The notes below the pieces were generated by a model, which worked only from the letters and a program-made list of their open reading frames with translations, was not told the DNA's origin and did no database searches. From Spirosoma sp. SC4-14 (lineage in GTDB: Bacteria > Bacteroidota > Bacteroidia > Cytophagales > Spirosomataceae): 64,000 bases of DNA. The stretch lies in NCBI RefSeq assembly GCF_037201965.1, contig NZ_CP147518.1, forward strand, positions 1,239,001 to 1,303,000, given 5' to 3'. The stretch's first letter is position 1, and every line of letters begins with the position of its first letter. The translations under genes were made by a program, and so were the position numbers. This document shows, piece by piece, positions 44,206 to 53,121 of this stretch.

Positions 44206-45109
44206 TTAGTGCTTAGTTTTTGATAAATTTAGATAATACTCATTTTCAAACTGTTCAGGGCTCTGATACCCCAACGAGGAGTGCTTACGTTTGCGGTTAT
44301 AGTAGCACTCGATGTATTCAAATAATTCTGGACGAGCATCGTCCAGATTCTGAAATATACCATCCTGAATCAATTCTGCTTTCAATCTCGACCAGCAAGA
44401 CTCCATAAAGGCATTATCATACGGATCGTCAGGACGGCTCATACTTTGACGCAACCTGTTATCTCTCAGCGTCAAGCGAAAGTCTTTGTCAATGTATTGA
44501 CCACCACGATCAGAATGGACAACCGCTTGTTCCTGAATTGAATAACCCAATAAAGCCTTTTTGAGGGCCTTATGGACCAAGGAGGCTTCCATATGGGTTT
44601 CTACCTGCCAGCCTTTAATTCGTCGGCTAAATAAATCCATCCAGGCGGCCAAATAGGCCCACTCACCACCAGCCAGGGCAATATAGCGGGGCGGCCCGTG
44701 CCGTAATGTCTCCTACTAGAACTAATCCAGGAGCCGTTGGAAATGGAGCCTCCAGCAGCAAATTAGGACTAAATGGGCCATCATGACGACTATCGGTGGT
44801 ACGTGGTACGAAACTACGGGGCTGGATAGCTCGTAATCCCTGCTGACGCATCAGTCGCTGAACCAGGTACCGACTTACTTGGTACCCTTGGTCGCGAAGC
44901 TCTTCGACTAATCGACGACTTCCGTAGCGTCGGCAATGGTCAAGAAAACTTTCTTCAACCGATTGGGCTAACTGTTTCTTCTCCACTGTAGATTGATAAG
45001 TTTCACCAGCCTGATACCTGTAAAAGCCGCTACGACTGACACACAATACGTTACACAAAAGTTGAACAGAATGCTCATTAATCTGCTGACTAATAAACTG
45101 ATAGATCAA
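44206..45109 (-). pseudogene. IS3 orfB transposase, broken by a 16-bp insert
   Basis: rve/DDE integrase domain. The N-terminal part (MIYQFISQQINEHSVQLLCN ... SRSGFYRYQAGETY) runs to LVLVGDIT, then shifts frame at the insert 44687-44702. Removing 16 bp gives GDITYIALAGGEWAYLAAWM, the classic IS3 DD(35)E first motif. Downstream HSDRGGQYIDKDF and YDNAFMESCWSRLKAELI carry the other acidic residues. Otherwise intact. Confidence 0.9.
44687..44702 (+). repeat. 16-bp stem-loop insert in IS3 orfB
   Basis: Plus strand CGGG-GCGG-CCCG-TGCC followed by GTA. Removal gives GAC ATT ACC TAT ATT (DITYI) on the coding strand. Confidence 0.92.
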
Positions 45110-45111
45110 CC

Positions 45112-45423
45112 TCAGGTCTGTCGGCTGAAAATGGCCAAGGCTTTTTTTAAAATCTGCCGTTCCTCTTCAAGCTGCCGCACTTGATGCCGCAATCGTTCGT
45201 TTTCAACAGCCAGCGGGCTATCTATTTTTTCTTTCCCTTTTGTTAATCCATCAGCGGATTGCTGTTGGCTACGCCAGCGATAGAGTAAGTTCTCACCAAC
45301 GCCCAGCGCTTGAGCAACTTGGTAAACACTACGACCATTGGCAATCATACGCAAGGCTTCGGTCTTGAAGTCTTGATCATACTTTCGGCGGGAAACCGGT
45401 TGGTTGTTTTTTTGTTCTTTCAC
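45112..45423 (-). CDS. IS3 orfA
   Basis: 103 residues. Helix-turn-helix of IS3 (RRKYDQDFKTEALRMIANGR, then SVYQVAQALGVGENLLYRWR) with a leucine-zipper tail (NERLRHQVRQLEEERQILKK). The stop is 2 bp before orfB, where IS3 elements normally frameshift to make OrfAB. Confidence 0.88.
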   Translation of the reverse strand: MKEQKNNQPVSRRKYDQDFKTEALRMIANGRSVYQVAQALGVGENLLYRWRSQQQSADGLTKGKEKIDSPLAVENERLRHQVRQLEEERQILKKALAIFSRQT

Positions 45424-45577
45424 GACTCTGCGAAGTTAAGCACTTGCAGTGTCCCGATTTATTAGACCATCTCAGAGTTCTACGACAACAAGCAAACCAT
45501 TGAGCGTGACTTTCAATGGTTTGCTTGGCACATGCTGGAAGAGGATAGTGAATGATGAATCTATAATCCGTGTAAAA

Positions 45578-46534
45578 TTACATCTTGTGTAAATTGTCCT
45601 GGATTTTAGTCAGAATGGCTAAAAAATCCGGTTGCCCCTTATAATACAACGATGATGTGCTCTCATAGCGGTTCTTAAATTTCGCTCTTAAGGCAGGATC
45701 GTTAAGTAGAAAAGCCTCATTCTCGGCTATCGGAATGGCTAAGTCTGCTTTGGGAAACCTCGCTATTTTATGTGCTTCATAGGCCTCAGAGCCAATAAAA
45801 GCCATCACTTGCTCATTCTCTAATAATTGGGCAACGTCGTAATACTGCCTCATAAAATTAACGCGGGTCTCTCCGCCTTGCTGTTCCTGCCTGAATTTCG
45901 TCGCGATGGTTTGCAGTTTCTCTACGAATGTGTACCCAGGATGATAACAGATGATATTGATGGCGCGATTATCAATGATGTTGATTTTGGGATTAGTGAT
46001 GGCTTTGTCGTAGGCCCAGGACGAAATCGTTAGGGCTTGATTGGGCTGAACGGTATCAAAGCCTGCTTCCAGCAATATCCCTTCTTTGACGCCGTCAATC
46101 GTTTCAGTTTGGCTTTGATAATGCAGTCGGATGCCCCCACTGCGATAATGCTCCGTATCATCAAAATGAGTATCCCGTTCGACCGATAGAATGCCCTCTA
46201 TTTTTATGCTGGCAGCCAGCCAGTCATAAAATGCTTTCCGGCCTTCGACGGCCTGTTTTTTGGTGTTTTTCGGATTTTCATTAACGCGTAATTCAACCGG
46301 AGCTTTGATATGGATGTCAATATCTTCGGAAAAACGGTTGATGATCTTATACCCTTTCGATAAGGATGTTCCGCCTTTTAGCTCGAAGTCGAATGGTTGC
46401 TTTTTCAACCCATATAGCACGTGCATGATCCAATAATCCTTTTCAATCAAACCGGCTTGAATACCTGTTTCCTCTTCAAGGATACGCAGTAAATCCAGGA
46501 AATCCTTCCGGTCGTGCAGATAACTAGCGGGCAT
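45578..46534 (-). CDS. abiEii: AbiEii-type nucleotidyltransferase toxin (pair 2)
   Basis: 318 residues. IQAGLIEKDYWIMHVLYGLK, the GGTSLSKGY motif and NRFSEDIDIHIKAP with the catalytic Asp pair define the family. FMRQYYDVAQLLENEQV is the fourth motif. It differs a lot from pair 1 (about 60 residues longer), so the pairs are not recent duplicates. It overlaps the antitoxin gene by 11 bp. It faces the broken membrane-protein copy. Confidence 0.88.
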   Translation of the reverse strand: MPASYLHDRKDFLDLLRILEEETGIQAGLIEKDYWIMHVLYGLKKQPFDFELKGGTSLSKGYKIINRFSEDIDIHIKAPVELRVNENPKNTKKQAVEGRKAFYDWLAASIKIEGILSVERDTHFDDTEHYRSGGIRLHYQSQTETIDGVKEGILLEAGFDTVQPNQALTISSWAYDKAITNPKINIIDNRAINIICYHPGYTFVEKLQTIATKFRQEQQGGETRVNFMRQYYDVAQLLENEQVMAFIGSEAYEAHKIARFPKADLAIPIAENEAFLLNDPALRAKFKNRYESTSSLYYKGQPDFLAILTKIQDNLHKM

Positions 46535-47120
46535 AATGGGACTGTTCGCTGTTCAGGATAAACGGTTCGAATAACTTCTTTGTTTTCACATTGCCGTAAT
46601 CTGAAACCGATTGTTTCAGCTTGTTGGTATCCATTGTGGAGGCCTTTGTAAACACATTTTTTAACACATAGTCTTGATCCTCAGCCAGTGTGTCCAGGTT
46701 ATTAACCAAGTCTACGAGTAAAAATTCCTGGGTAGCCTTTTGGGGGAAATGTGGTTTTTTACGGAACGAAAAGTTTCGATTACCCAATTTGAACTCGCCA
46801 TGACGCTTATGATTGTAGACGATGCGTTTGTTGTAAAGCTGTGTCGTTCCGACTCCCAAGCCATTATAGCTATTGGGGGAGGTTAATAGGAACCGATCAT
46901 CTTTTAAAAACCGGCGCACCAGGATTTCTTCGTTTGGGGGTGTTTTTCCGAAAACGGTTTCTTTAGGTACGTAATACATGCCTGGTGCTAGTTTTTGCAG
47001 CGTTCCGTCCGCGACGAGTTGCTCGACATGACGATCAACCGACTTTGACCATTGTGCCAAATCGGCTCTTCGATAGACTTCCCCTTTCGTGAGGTGGCTT
47101 TTGAGTTGGTCTAGTTTCAT
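46524..47120 (-). CDS. abiEi: AbiEi-like antitoxin (pair 2)
   Basis: 198 residues. Winged-helix N-terminus (GEVYRRADLAQWSKSVDRHV then LVADGTLQKLAPGMYYVPKE) and a C-terminal domain (RFLKDDRFLLTSPNSYNGLG, EFLLVDLVNNLDTLAEDQDY). It fits the DUF6088/AbiEi-like antitoxins that pair with AbiEii toxins. The antitoxin comes first in the leftward operon. Confidence 0.82.
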   Translation of the reverse strand: MKLDQLKSHLTKGEVYRRADLAQWSKSVDRHVEQLVADGTLQKLAPGMYYVPKETVFGKTPPNEEILVRRFLKDDRFLLTSPNSYNGLGVGTTQLYNKRIVYNHKRHGEFKLGNRNFSFRKKPHFPQKATQEFLLVDLVNNLDTLAEDQDYVLKNVFTKASTMDTNKLKQSVSDYGNVKTKKLFEPFILNSEQSHYAR

Positions 47121-47437
47121 GGTTGCCTCTTTATATTGTAAGTATAGCTTAGATAAGACGTAATTGCAAGAATATTAATTCAAAATTCATGCAAAATTAC
47201 CATTAAACTATATGAATATCAAATACTTATCTGTAATAAATTTCATGGAAATATAGTTTCTGGCAGGTTTTTTTATGAATGAGAAAAGAGAGGCTTATTG
47301 ATTAGATCACCATGATTAACCCATTTATGGACTCTACCTTTATAGGCCCCTATAGCTTATTTTGGGTTTCAAGGCCAAATTATCTTGGGTGAACTGACTG
47401 AACAGTTCCGTCAAGGATCAGAAAGGGTTGGTTACTG
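47121..47437. other. Promoter region between AbiE pair 2 and membrane-protein copy 3
   Basis: 317 bp, strongly AT-rich, no gene. Contains divergent promoters by position and the sequence TATAGGCCCCTATA (47341-47354), a palindrome that could be an operator. Confidence 0.55.
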
Positions 47438-47935
47438 ATGACATGGGATGTGACGGTTTTGATTTCGGTGTTGGCGGTAGTAGGCCTGTTTTGTCAAGTG
47501 TATTTGCAGCGAACCCATAACGAAAAATCACTCAAACCGTTGGGACAGATTGATTTCAGAGACCGGCAAGACCAACTCTATATTCGCGTGAGTAATAACG
47601 GGGTTGGGCCAATGATTTTGGATCGGCTCTGGTTCATCAAAGACGGCAAACGCTATGCGACCATTGAGGAGTGCCTGCACCTGGACAGACGCTCTTACTC
47701 CCGGCTGGATGGTCATGAATCGGTGCGCAAAGTCATTTTACCCAATTCGTCATTGACAATTTTTGAAGCCTCTCTTGCCCCTCAAGAGAACGAAACCGCC
47801 TTGAACCATGTTCGTGATCAGCTAAGCCCGATCACGTTAAAAGTAGAGTTCCACGACATCTATGATAACAAGATGAGCATTGAGCGTGATTTTCAGTGGT
47901 TTAATAGGCATGCAGTCAAAGAGGACTCAATGTGA
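47438..47935 (+). CDS. Membrane-anchored protein, copy 3
   Basis: 165 residues. N-terminal helix (VTVLISVLAVVGLFCQVYLQ) then LKPLGQIDFRDRQDQLYIRV, NNGVGPMILDRLWF, VRKVILPNSSLTIFEASLAP and SPITLKVEFHDIYDNKMSIE, ERDFQWF. About half identical to copy 1. Here it stands divergent from AbiE pair 2. Function unknown. Confidence 0.8.
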   Translation: MTWDVTVLISVLAVVGLFCQVYLQRTHNEKSLKPLGQIDFRDRQDQLYIRVSNNGVGPMILDRLWFIKDGKRYATIEECLHLDRRSYSRLDGHESVRKVILPNSSLTIFEASLAPQENETALNHVRDQLSPITLKVEFHDIYDNKMSIERDFQWFNRHAVKEDSM

Positions 47936-48303
47936 TTATTTTTTAATGCTGCTTGTAGCATTAAAACTGGTCTTGAAGTGAAAAACTAATCAGTGTGCAA
48001 CACGAAAAACTAATTTTGGTACAGCACGAAAAACGAATAGGCGTCCCGGGTAACCCCTGCGAAAGAACTGGCACAAGTCTCTTGAAGCCCTATACCCGTT
48101 TCGTACTTTGGGAAGTAAAGTACGAAAGTAAATTACTGGTATTGGCACTCCAACGACCACAGACAGGAAATATCTGAAACCAAGTTGATGTACAGTATTA
48201 TCACCATCTAAGAAAGCACCAGCCCCGCCGAATAAATCTAATACAATCTCCTATTTTGATTCCGCAAGCGATAATCAAAATAGATCACTAACTTTGTCAT
48301 CAA

Positions 48304-48567
48304 ATGATGACAAAACGAAAAACCCGACGTTGGAGCGTCGGGTCTTCGGTTAGTAAATCAGGAGCTTGGCCACTTCGACAAAAAGTTTTACGGCTCCTAA
48401 TATGGCTGATAGCACTCCCGCTATTTGACCTGTTAAGCGCAACCGGACTAACCATCGGTTGCGCTTTTTTGCTTGGGGTAGCATATCACATCAAATATCG
48501 TTATTCCTTTTACAGCTTGTTTATCTACCCATCCCGGAATCGATTTTATTGGGAGTTAATGTGTTGA
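48304..48567 (+). CDS. Doubtful small membrane protein
   Basis: 87 residues with one hydrophobic stretch (LIWLIALPLFDLLSATGLTI). The hairpin at 48322-48343 lies inside its start and codon use is unconvincing. Kept only because nothing else covers the region. Confidence 0.25.
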   Translation: MMTKRKTRRWSVGSSVSKSGAWPLRQKVLRLLIWLIALPLFDLLSATGLTIGCAFLLGVAYHIKYRYSFYSLFIYPSRNRFYWELMC

Positions 48568-48763
48568 TTATCAGCCGTATAAATATTCTAAAATCTTTTC
48601 AAACGACTGGGGGATTAATCGTTATTGACTATCAATCTGTAGAGGAATCTGCATTATTTTTTTGCAACTCACGTTCTAAATCTTGAATGGCCCGTAGCGT
48701 ACCTTTTAAATTATTGGGGATACTTTCTGTTAGTTGATATTCAGATACGCCAATAGGCTTTTT

Positions 48764-49112
48764 GAATGTAACCCCTGTGTAACCCCATGATATATCTTAC
48801 GATCATAAATGTATAATTAAGTTATTGAAGTAAATGGTGGGCCCGGCCAGACTTGAACTGGCGACCAGACCGTTATGAGCGAAGAGGTTTGACCTAAATA
48901 TATAAGCGACGGCGGATTTCTATCCATCGGCTTACATACTCAAATACCGCTCTTCACAAATTTTCGTTGTCTAAAGAATCGCCAGATGATACCATATGTT
49001 ATATGGACATTCATCGTAACTGGGGGCATACTTGGGGGCAGCCAGCAGAATGATCTGTTTTTAATACCAATCAATTCAAGCACTTGGGACGAAAATGGCA
49101 ATGCGGCTACGG
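48764..49112. repeat. att-type direct repeat, copy 2
   Basis: Matches 40445-40788 in direct orientation, including the tRNA-Met 3' half and ACTGGGGGCAT motifs. The integrase at 49316 lies just to the right. Confidence 0.85.
48835..48882 (-). tRNA. tRNA-Met-like (CAT) 3' half, integration scar 2
   Basis: Same T-arm and CTCATAA anticodon loop as at 40516; acceptor strand reads CGGGCCC-ACCA here, one base different. The 5' half is absent. Confidence 0.8.
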
Positions 49113-49315
49113 GCACCAATCTCTTTTTTACTGACATTATCCATCCTTATCAAAATGCGAAATAGTCAAATTTCGCAGTACGTTAGGGCTATCATCCCTT
49201 TATCCATCTATTCCTATCATTTACCCACAGTAACCAAAAGTGGGGGCATGACTGGGGGCATGAACTTGCCAATGGATAAGGGGGTTTGTAGCAACGCGAA
49301 TCAGAGGGTGCAATA

Positions 49316-50494
49316 ATGGCTTTGTCAAATATGACCTGTCAAACAGCGAAACCCAAAATCAAGCCGTATAAGATGGCAGACGGGGAAGGGCTGTATCTAG
49401 AAGTGACGCCGTACGGCACAAAATTATGGCGACTGAAGTATCGGCTGCATGGTAAGGAAAAACGCATTTCACTGGGTGCTTATCCCGCCGTTTCGGTAGC
49501 TGATGCCCGTAAGGCCAAAGACGATATTAAACGGGACCTAAAGGTTGGCATTGATCCGGTCTTAAAACGGTTACAAATTGCTCAGACGCAGGCGCTGAAC
49601 GGCCAACGTGATTTTAAATCGATGGCCCTTGAATGGCACGGGAAACAGATGCCTCTATGGAAGCCCAAACATGCCGACATCATTAAGCATCGTTTTGAGA
49701 AGTACGTATTTCCGTCCTTAGGCAGCTTTCCGCTGGCGGATATAAAACCCTTGATGATGCTGAACTGCCTTCAGAAGATCGAAAAAACAGCCCCTGATCT
49801 GTCGCGTCGGATGAAGGCCGCCTGTAGCCATGTCTTTAAATATGCCATTGCAACCGGCAGGGCCGAAAGCGACCCCACCTATGGGTTAGAGGCTGCGATG
49901 AAAAAATTTAAACGAGGACATTACGCATCTATTTCGGTCGATGAATTTCCCCAATTTCTCGTTTGTCTGACGGATTATCAGGATCGTATTCATCGGCAAA
50001 CCTTTCTAGCCCTCAAACTATTGCTGCTGACATTCGTGCGTACGAGTGAACTGGTGGAAGCCCGATGGGACGAAATCAATTTTGACAAAGCAATGTGGGT
50101 TATTCCAGCGGAACGGATGAAAATGAATCTGCCTCATATCGTTCCCTTGTCGCACCAGTCGCTGGCGATTTTTCGCGAGCTAAAAAAGCTGAATGCGCAC
50201 CGGGACTTTATCTTTCCCGGTTATTATAACCCGAAAAAACCAATGAACAAAAACACGATGCTGGTTGCCATCAAGCGGATGGGTTATAACGGCAAAATGA
50301 CGGGTCATGGCTTTCGCTCCCTGGCCTTAGGCATTTTAAAAGAAAAATTGGGCTACCCGCATGACATTGCGGATCGGCAACTGGCGCACGTTCCAAAGAG
50401 CAGTGTTGACCGAGCGTATGACCGCGCCCAATTTTTGCCGCAACGGACAAAAATGATGCAGGACTATGCGGATTATATCGACAAGGCATGCTAA
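49316..50494 (+). CDS. P4-type tyrosine integrase
   Basis: 392 residues. N-terminal DUF4102 arm domain (MALSNMTCQTAKPKIKPYKM, then DGEGLYLEVTPYGTKLWRLK), core-binding domain, and a catalytic domain with the Arg in FVRTSELVEARWDE, MTGHGFRSLALGIL and the Tyr in DRAYDRAQFLPQR. P4-like integrases use tRNA 3' ends, matching the tRNA-Met scars at 40516 and 48835. It probably belongs to the element on its right. Confidence 0.93.
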   Translation: MALSNMTCQTAKPKIKPYKMADGEGLYLEVTPYGTKLWRLKYRLHGKEKRISLGAYPAVSVADARKAKDDIKRDLKVGIDPVLKRLQIAQTQALNGQRDFKSMALEWHGKQMPLWKPKHADIIKHRFEKYVFPSLGSFPLADIKPLMMLNCLQKIEKTAPDLSRRMKAACSHVFKYAIATGRAESDPTYGLEAAMKKFKRGHYASISVDEFPQFLVCLTDYQDRIHRQTFLALKLLLLTFVRTSELVEARWDEINFDKAMWVIPAERMKMNLPHIVPLSHQSLAIFRELKKLNAHRDFIFPGYYNPKKPMNKNTMLVAIKRMGYNGKMTGHGFRSLALGILKEKLGYPHDIADRQLAHVPKSSVDRAYDRAQFLPQRTKMMQDYADYIDKAC

Positions 50495-50550
50495 AACGAT
50501 GTTGTCAGTTTTAGTACAGGCTGTTATATAGGTAGTTAGGATATGTTGGT

Positions 50551-50925
50551 TTAGTCAGTCACTAATACTAGACGCATGGCAAGTTCTATAGGCATTTTCT
50601 CAACGGCTTTTCGAATAACGGCCATATATGCATTGGCCGATGGCCATCCGATGGCCTGTGCCTGAGAATCCAACGCATGTGCCTTCAAGGTGATGTACTG
50701 TTTTTTATTTTTTTTGCCTAGTGTTTCCAATTGCAGCAACAGTTCCTGAGCGGCAATATCCTGCTTGATTGACAGATCGACCAATTTTTCCAGAATTTCT
50801 TCCGGCGGATTCCTGCGGCCTGCCCACCATGATTTGGTCGTATCAACGTTGGTGCCCAAGAATAGTTGGGCTTCTTTTAATGGCAAACCGCAACTTTGAG
50901 AAAATAACTTAAACAGGGAGGTCAT
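50551..50925 (-). CDS. Hypothetical protein with HTH-like N-terminus
   Basis: About 124 residues from ATG 50925 (MTSLFKLFSQSCGLPLKEAQ). LFLGTNVDTTKSWWAGRRNP looks like a YdaS/Cro-like recognition helix, followed by PPEEILEKLVDLSIKQDIAA. Possible regulator of the element; weak assignment. Confidence 0.55.
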   Translation of the reverse strand: MTSLFKLFSQSCGLPLKEAQLFLGTNVDTTKSWWAGRRNPPEEILEKLVDLSIKQDIAAQELLLQLETLGKKNKKQYITLKAHALDSQAQAIGWPSANAYMAVIRKAVEKMPIELAMRLVLVTD

Positions 50926-51303
50926 GAAAAGTAAACACATGGAAAAGACAGTGGTCGGTTCATTTTGTACACTTTTTGTGTACCTGTCAATCAAAAAGGG
51001 AAATAAATAGTGCCTTTCCAGCTATGCAGTTTTCTTGATAACCTGAAGGTTGTCAATTCGAATCTGGCTTCCGCAACCAAGTTTTTCAGGCACTTATATC
51101 CCCTTTCAATTTATCGTGAAAATAGCCGGTGCCGCATTTTGAGCCGTTCCCGTCTAAACGGTTTTATCACTTTTTACTCAGTTTATCCGTTCTTATTTGT
51201 TGTTGATCAATCCCGTTTTAGGTTGATTATAGGCATTTATTCCTTATATCATGACTATATTCCTGCTTCACGTAGGGTAACCATAGTCAGATAGGGGGAC
51301 GCC
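50926..51303. other. Intergenic region upstream of the excisionase-like gene
   Basis: 378 bp, no ORF that looks real. It includes GTACACTTTTTGTGTAC (50967-50983), a palindrome next to the leftward gene that may be its operator. Confidence 0.5.
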
Positions 51304-51492
51304 ATGCCGACGACGAATGAAACGCTGTTGGATCGAAAAGAAGCTGCCAAATACCTCCGCATTTCTCCAAACACGTTGGCCGTATGGGATTGCACAAAAC
51401 GCTATGATCTGAAACCGCTCAAAGTAGGCCGATCAGTACGCTATCGCCGGTCGGAGTTGGACAAGTTCATTGAACGCCAACTTCAGCAGTAA
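51304..51492 (+). CDS. Excisionase-like HTH_17 protein
   Basis: 62 residues: LLDRKEAAKYLRISPNTLAV, then KVGRSVRYRRSELDKFIERQ. This is the MerR-like winged helix of Xis/AlpA-type proteins. First gene of a rightward cluster with primase, RadC-like and ArdC genes. Confidence 0.85.
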   Translation: MPTTNETLLDRKEAAKYLRISPNTLAVWDCTKRYDLKPLKVGRSVRYRRSELDKFIERQLQQ

Positions 51493-51534
51493 CGAACGGC
51501 CATCCATTCCCACCATTTTTTGAGGAGATCGCCC

Positions 51535-52449
51535 GTGAACATCGATCAGGCGAAGGCAGTCGCTATTGTCGACATTTTAGGTCGATTGGGCATTCATCCC
51601 AAACGAACAACGACGGGGAAAGTACTTTATCTATCACCCGTGCGGAAGGAAAAAACACCCAGTTTTTGGGTCGATACCAAGACCAATCGTTGGCACGACT
51701 ACGGCGACGGACGCGGAGGAGATGTTGTGGATTTAGTATCGGCATATCTACAGTTCACGCGCGAAGCGCATACTGTATCGGATGCCTTGCGCTGGATTAC
51801 CAATATGGGTGTTGCTGCATATACTATTACACCCATTTATCGGCCTGACGAGCCTCTAAACCATGATGATGGATCGTTGCTGCTGAAATCAAAACGATCT
51901 ATTCAACATGTAGGACTGATGCATTATCTGGACAAGCGCGGTATTCCACTTCCGATTGCTCGTCCCCATCTCAAGGAACTTCGCGTTCAGAATACACAGA
52001 CGAATAAGTATTTTACCGCGCTTGGTTTTCCCAATGAAGATGGTGGCTTTGAACTCCGCAATCCCTTCTTTAAAGGCTGTTTACGGCCTAAAGCCATCAG
52101 CTTTGTTCGTGGGAAAGTGCCTAAACCCGAAGGTATACACCTATTTGAAGGCTTCATGGATTACCTGTCGGTCGTTGCGCAGTTAAAAGGGAATGGCCTT
52201 GCCGATGATGCTATCATTCTTAATTCAGTATCCTGCCTGAAACAGGCTATCCCTTATATGCAGAATTACGGCTATCGCCTCGCTTATAGCTGGATGGATA
52301 ACGACGAGGCCGGAGCCAAAGCCGCTACTGTTTTATCTGAATTCTGCCAGACACAAGCCGATTTACGGCATACGCCCATGAACAAAGTTTATGCTCCGCA
52401 CAAAGATGTCAATGTATGGCATACGCACAAACTCAATTTGACTGTGTGA
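51535..52449 (+). CDS. Toprim/primase-like protein
   Basis: 304 residues from the GTG at 51535, which has GAGGAG 10 bases upstream; this decides the start. The N-terminus resembles a primase zinc-binding domain without its cysteines (SPVRKEKTPSFWVDTKTNRW then HDYGDGRGGDVVDLVSAYLQ). The Toprim part has the Glu in IHLFEGFMDYLSV and the DxD-like MDNDEAGAKAATV. Such DnaG-like proteins prime replication of transferred single-stranded DNA. Common on Bacteroidota mobile elements. Confidence 0.85.
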   Translation: MNIDQAKAVAIVDILGRLGIHPKRTTTGKVLYLSPVRKEKTPSFWVDTKTNRWHDYGDGRGGDVVDLVSAYLQFTREAHTVSDALRWITNMGVAAYTITPIYRPDEPLNHDDGSLLLKSKRSIQHVGLMHYLDKRGIPLPIARPHLKELRVQNTQTNKYFTALGFPNEDGGFELRNPFFKGCLRPKAISFVRGKVPKPEGIHLFEGFMDYLSVVAQLKGNGLADDAIILNSVSCLKQAIPYMQNYGYRLAYSWMDNDEAGAKAATVLSEFCQTQADLRHTPMNKVYAPHKDVNVWHTHKLNLTV

Positions 52450-52457
52450 GGTGGCCT

Positions 52458-52931
52458 ATGTCGCAACTCAACATTCAATCGTTGTTTACGGTCAATGAAG
52501 TTGAAATCAGCTACCGCAACAAAACACCGTATCAGGATCGGATTCAAATTACGCGCTCCGCAACGGCTTACGAAATTCTGCATCAGGCGTGGGACGAGAA
52601 TAAATTGGAACTGCTGGAACAGTTCAAGATTCTGCTGTTGGACCGCAAGAACAACTGTCTGGCGATTTCCGACATTTCCACGGGCGGCATGAGTGCCTGC
52701 ATCGTTGACCCGAAAGTAATTTTTGTAACAGCACTCAAAGCCAATGCGTCCGGTATTATTCTAGCGCACAACCATCCCTCCGGTAATCTACAACCTAGCC
52801 CACAGGATTTAGCCTTGACGCGAAAACTATCTGATGGCGGCAAGTTACTCGACATTGCCATACTGGATCATCTGATCGTCACACCGCGCAGTTATTACTC
52901 ATTTGCTGACGAAGGGTGCATGCCGCGCTAG
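52458..52931 (+). CDS. RadC-family (JAB/MPN) protein
   Basis: 157 residues from ATG 52458. The JAMM metal motif is complete: HNHPSGNLQPSPQD (His104, His106) with the upstream Glu-equivalent in ISTGGMSACIVDP. The N-terminal HhH region is missing, as usual for the island-encoded short RadC proteins found beside ArdC. Role unproven, often listed as DNA repair. Starts 8 bp after the primase-like gene. Confidence 0.88.
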   Translation: MSQLNIQSLFTVNEVEISYRNKTPYQDRIQITRSATAYEILHQAWDENKLELLEQFKILLLDRKNNCLAISDISTGGMSACIVDPKVIFVTALKANASGIILAHNHPSGNLQPSPQDLALTRKLSDGGKLLDIAILDHLIVTPRSYYSFADEGCMPR

Positions 52932-53121
52932 CGGTCAGCGGTTTAGTTGTCATTCTGCCAGTGGCCAGAGTTGCTGGCGGGTCTGTACACGACGCCACTC
53001 ACTTTCCAACCACAATTTTCGCCTGCTTCGCATTCCCCGCCCCACCAAAATTCTGGTTGGTTCTCTCGCTAAGCCGCCGTGTTGTTCATCCCCTATAACC
53101 CCAACCACAGGAGCATGATAC

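Larger units (their letters stand above)
44179..45474 (-). mobile_element. IS3-family insertion sequence
   Basis: 1296 bp. Ends TGGGGTGGT... and ...ACCATCTCA form imperfect inverted repeats, flanked by a 3-bp direct duplication GAG (44176-44178 and 45475-45477). Carries orfA and orfB; orfB is broken by one 16-bp insert. Confidence 0.88.
44153..45555 (+). pseudogene. Membrane-anchored protein, copy 2, fragment split by IS3
   Basis: 44153-44178 encodes LSPIT and, after a 1-base slip, LEVE; 45475-45555 encodes EFYDNKQTIERDFQWFAWHM and the end LEEDSE. Together they match the C-terminal end of the 38424-38918 and 47438-47935 proteins (SPITLKVEFHDIYDNK, ERDFQWF). The N-terminal part is missing. 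The IS3 element lies exactly between the two pieces with a GAG duplication. It faces the second AbiE pair as copy 1 faces the first. Confidence 0.8.
47936..49315. other. Largely non-coding junction between two island units
   Basis: About 1.4 kb. It holds a short imperfect repeat of AACACGAAAAACTAAT/GCACGAAAAACGAAT (48000-48035), hairpins at 48322-48343 (ACCCGACG/CGTCGGGT) and near 48437-48460 (GCAACCG/CGGTTGC), a doubtful small ORF at 48304-48567, the second att-type repeat, and four TGGGGGCAT-type motifs between 49018 and 49262 before the integrase. Confidence 0.65.

Noticed and set aside
47995..48177. 60-residue open frame containing repeated QHEK segments.
   Set aside because: It arises from a short imperfect DNA repeat (GCACGAAAAAC); no sign of coding.
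51010..51294. 94-residue open frame upstream of the excisionase-like gene.
   Set aside because: Composition is that of AT-rich non-coding DNA with no recognisable domain.
52916..53118. Two overlapping open frames between the RadC-like and ArdC genes.
   Set aside because: Short, overlap the RadC-like stop, no family features; probably untranslated leader of ardC.
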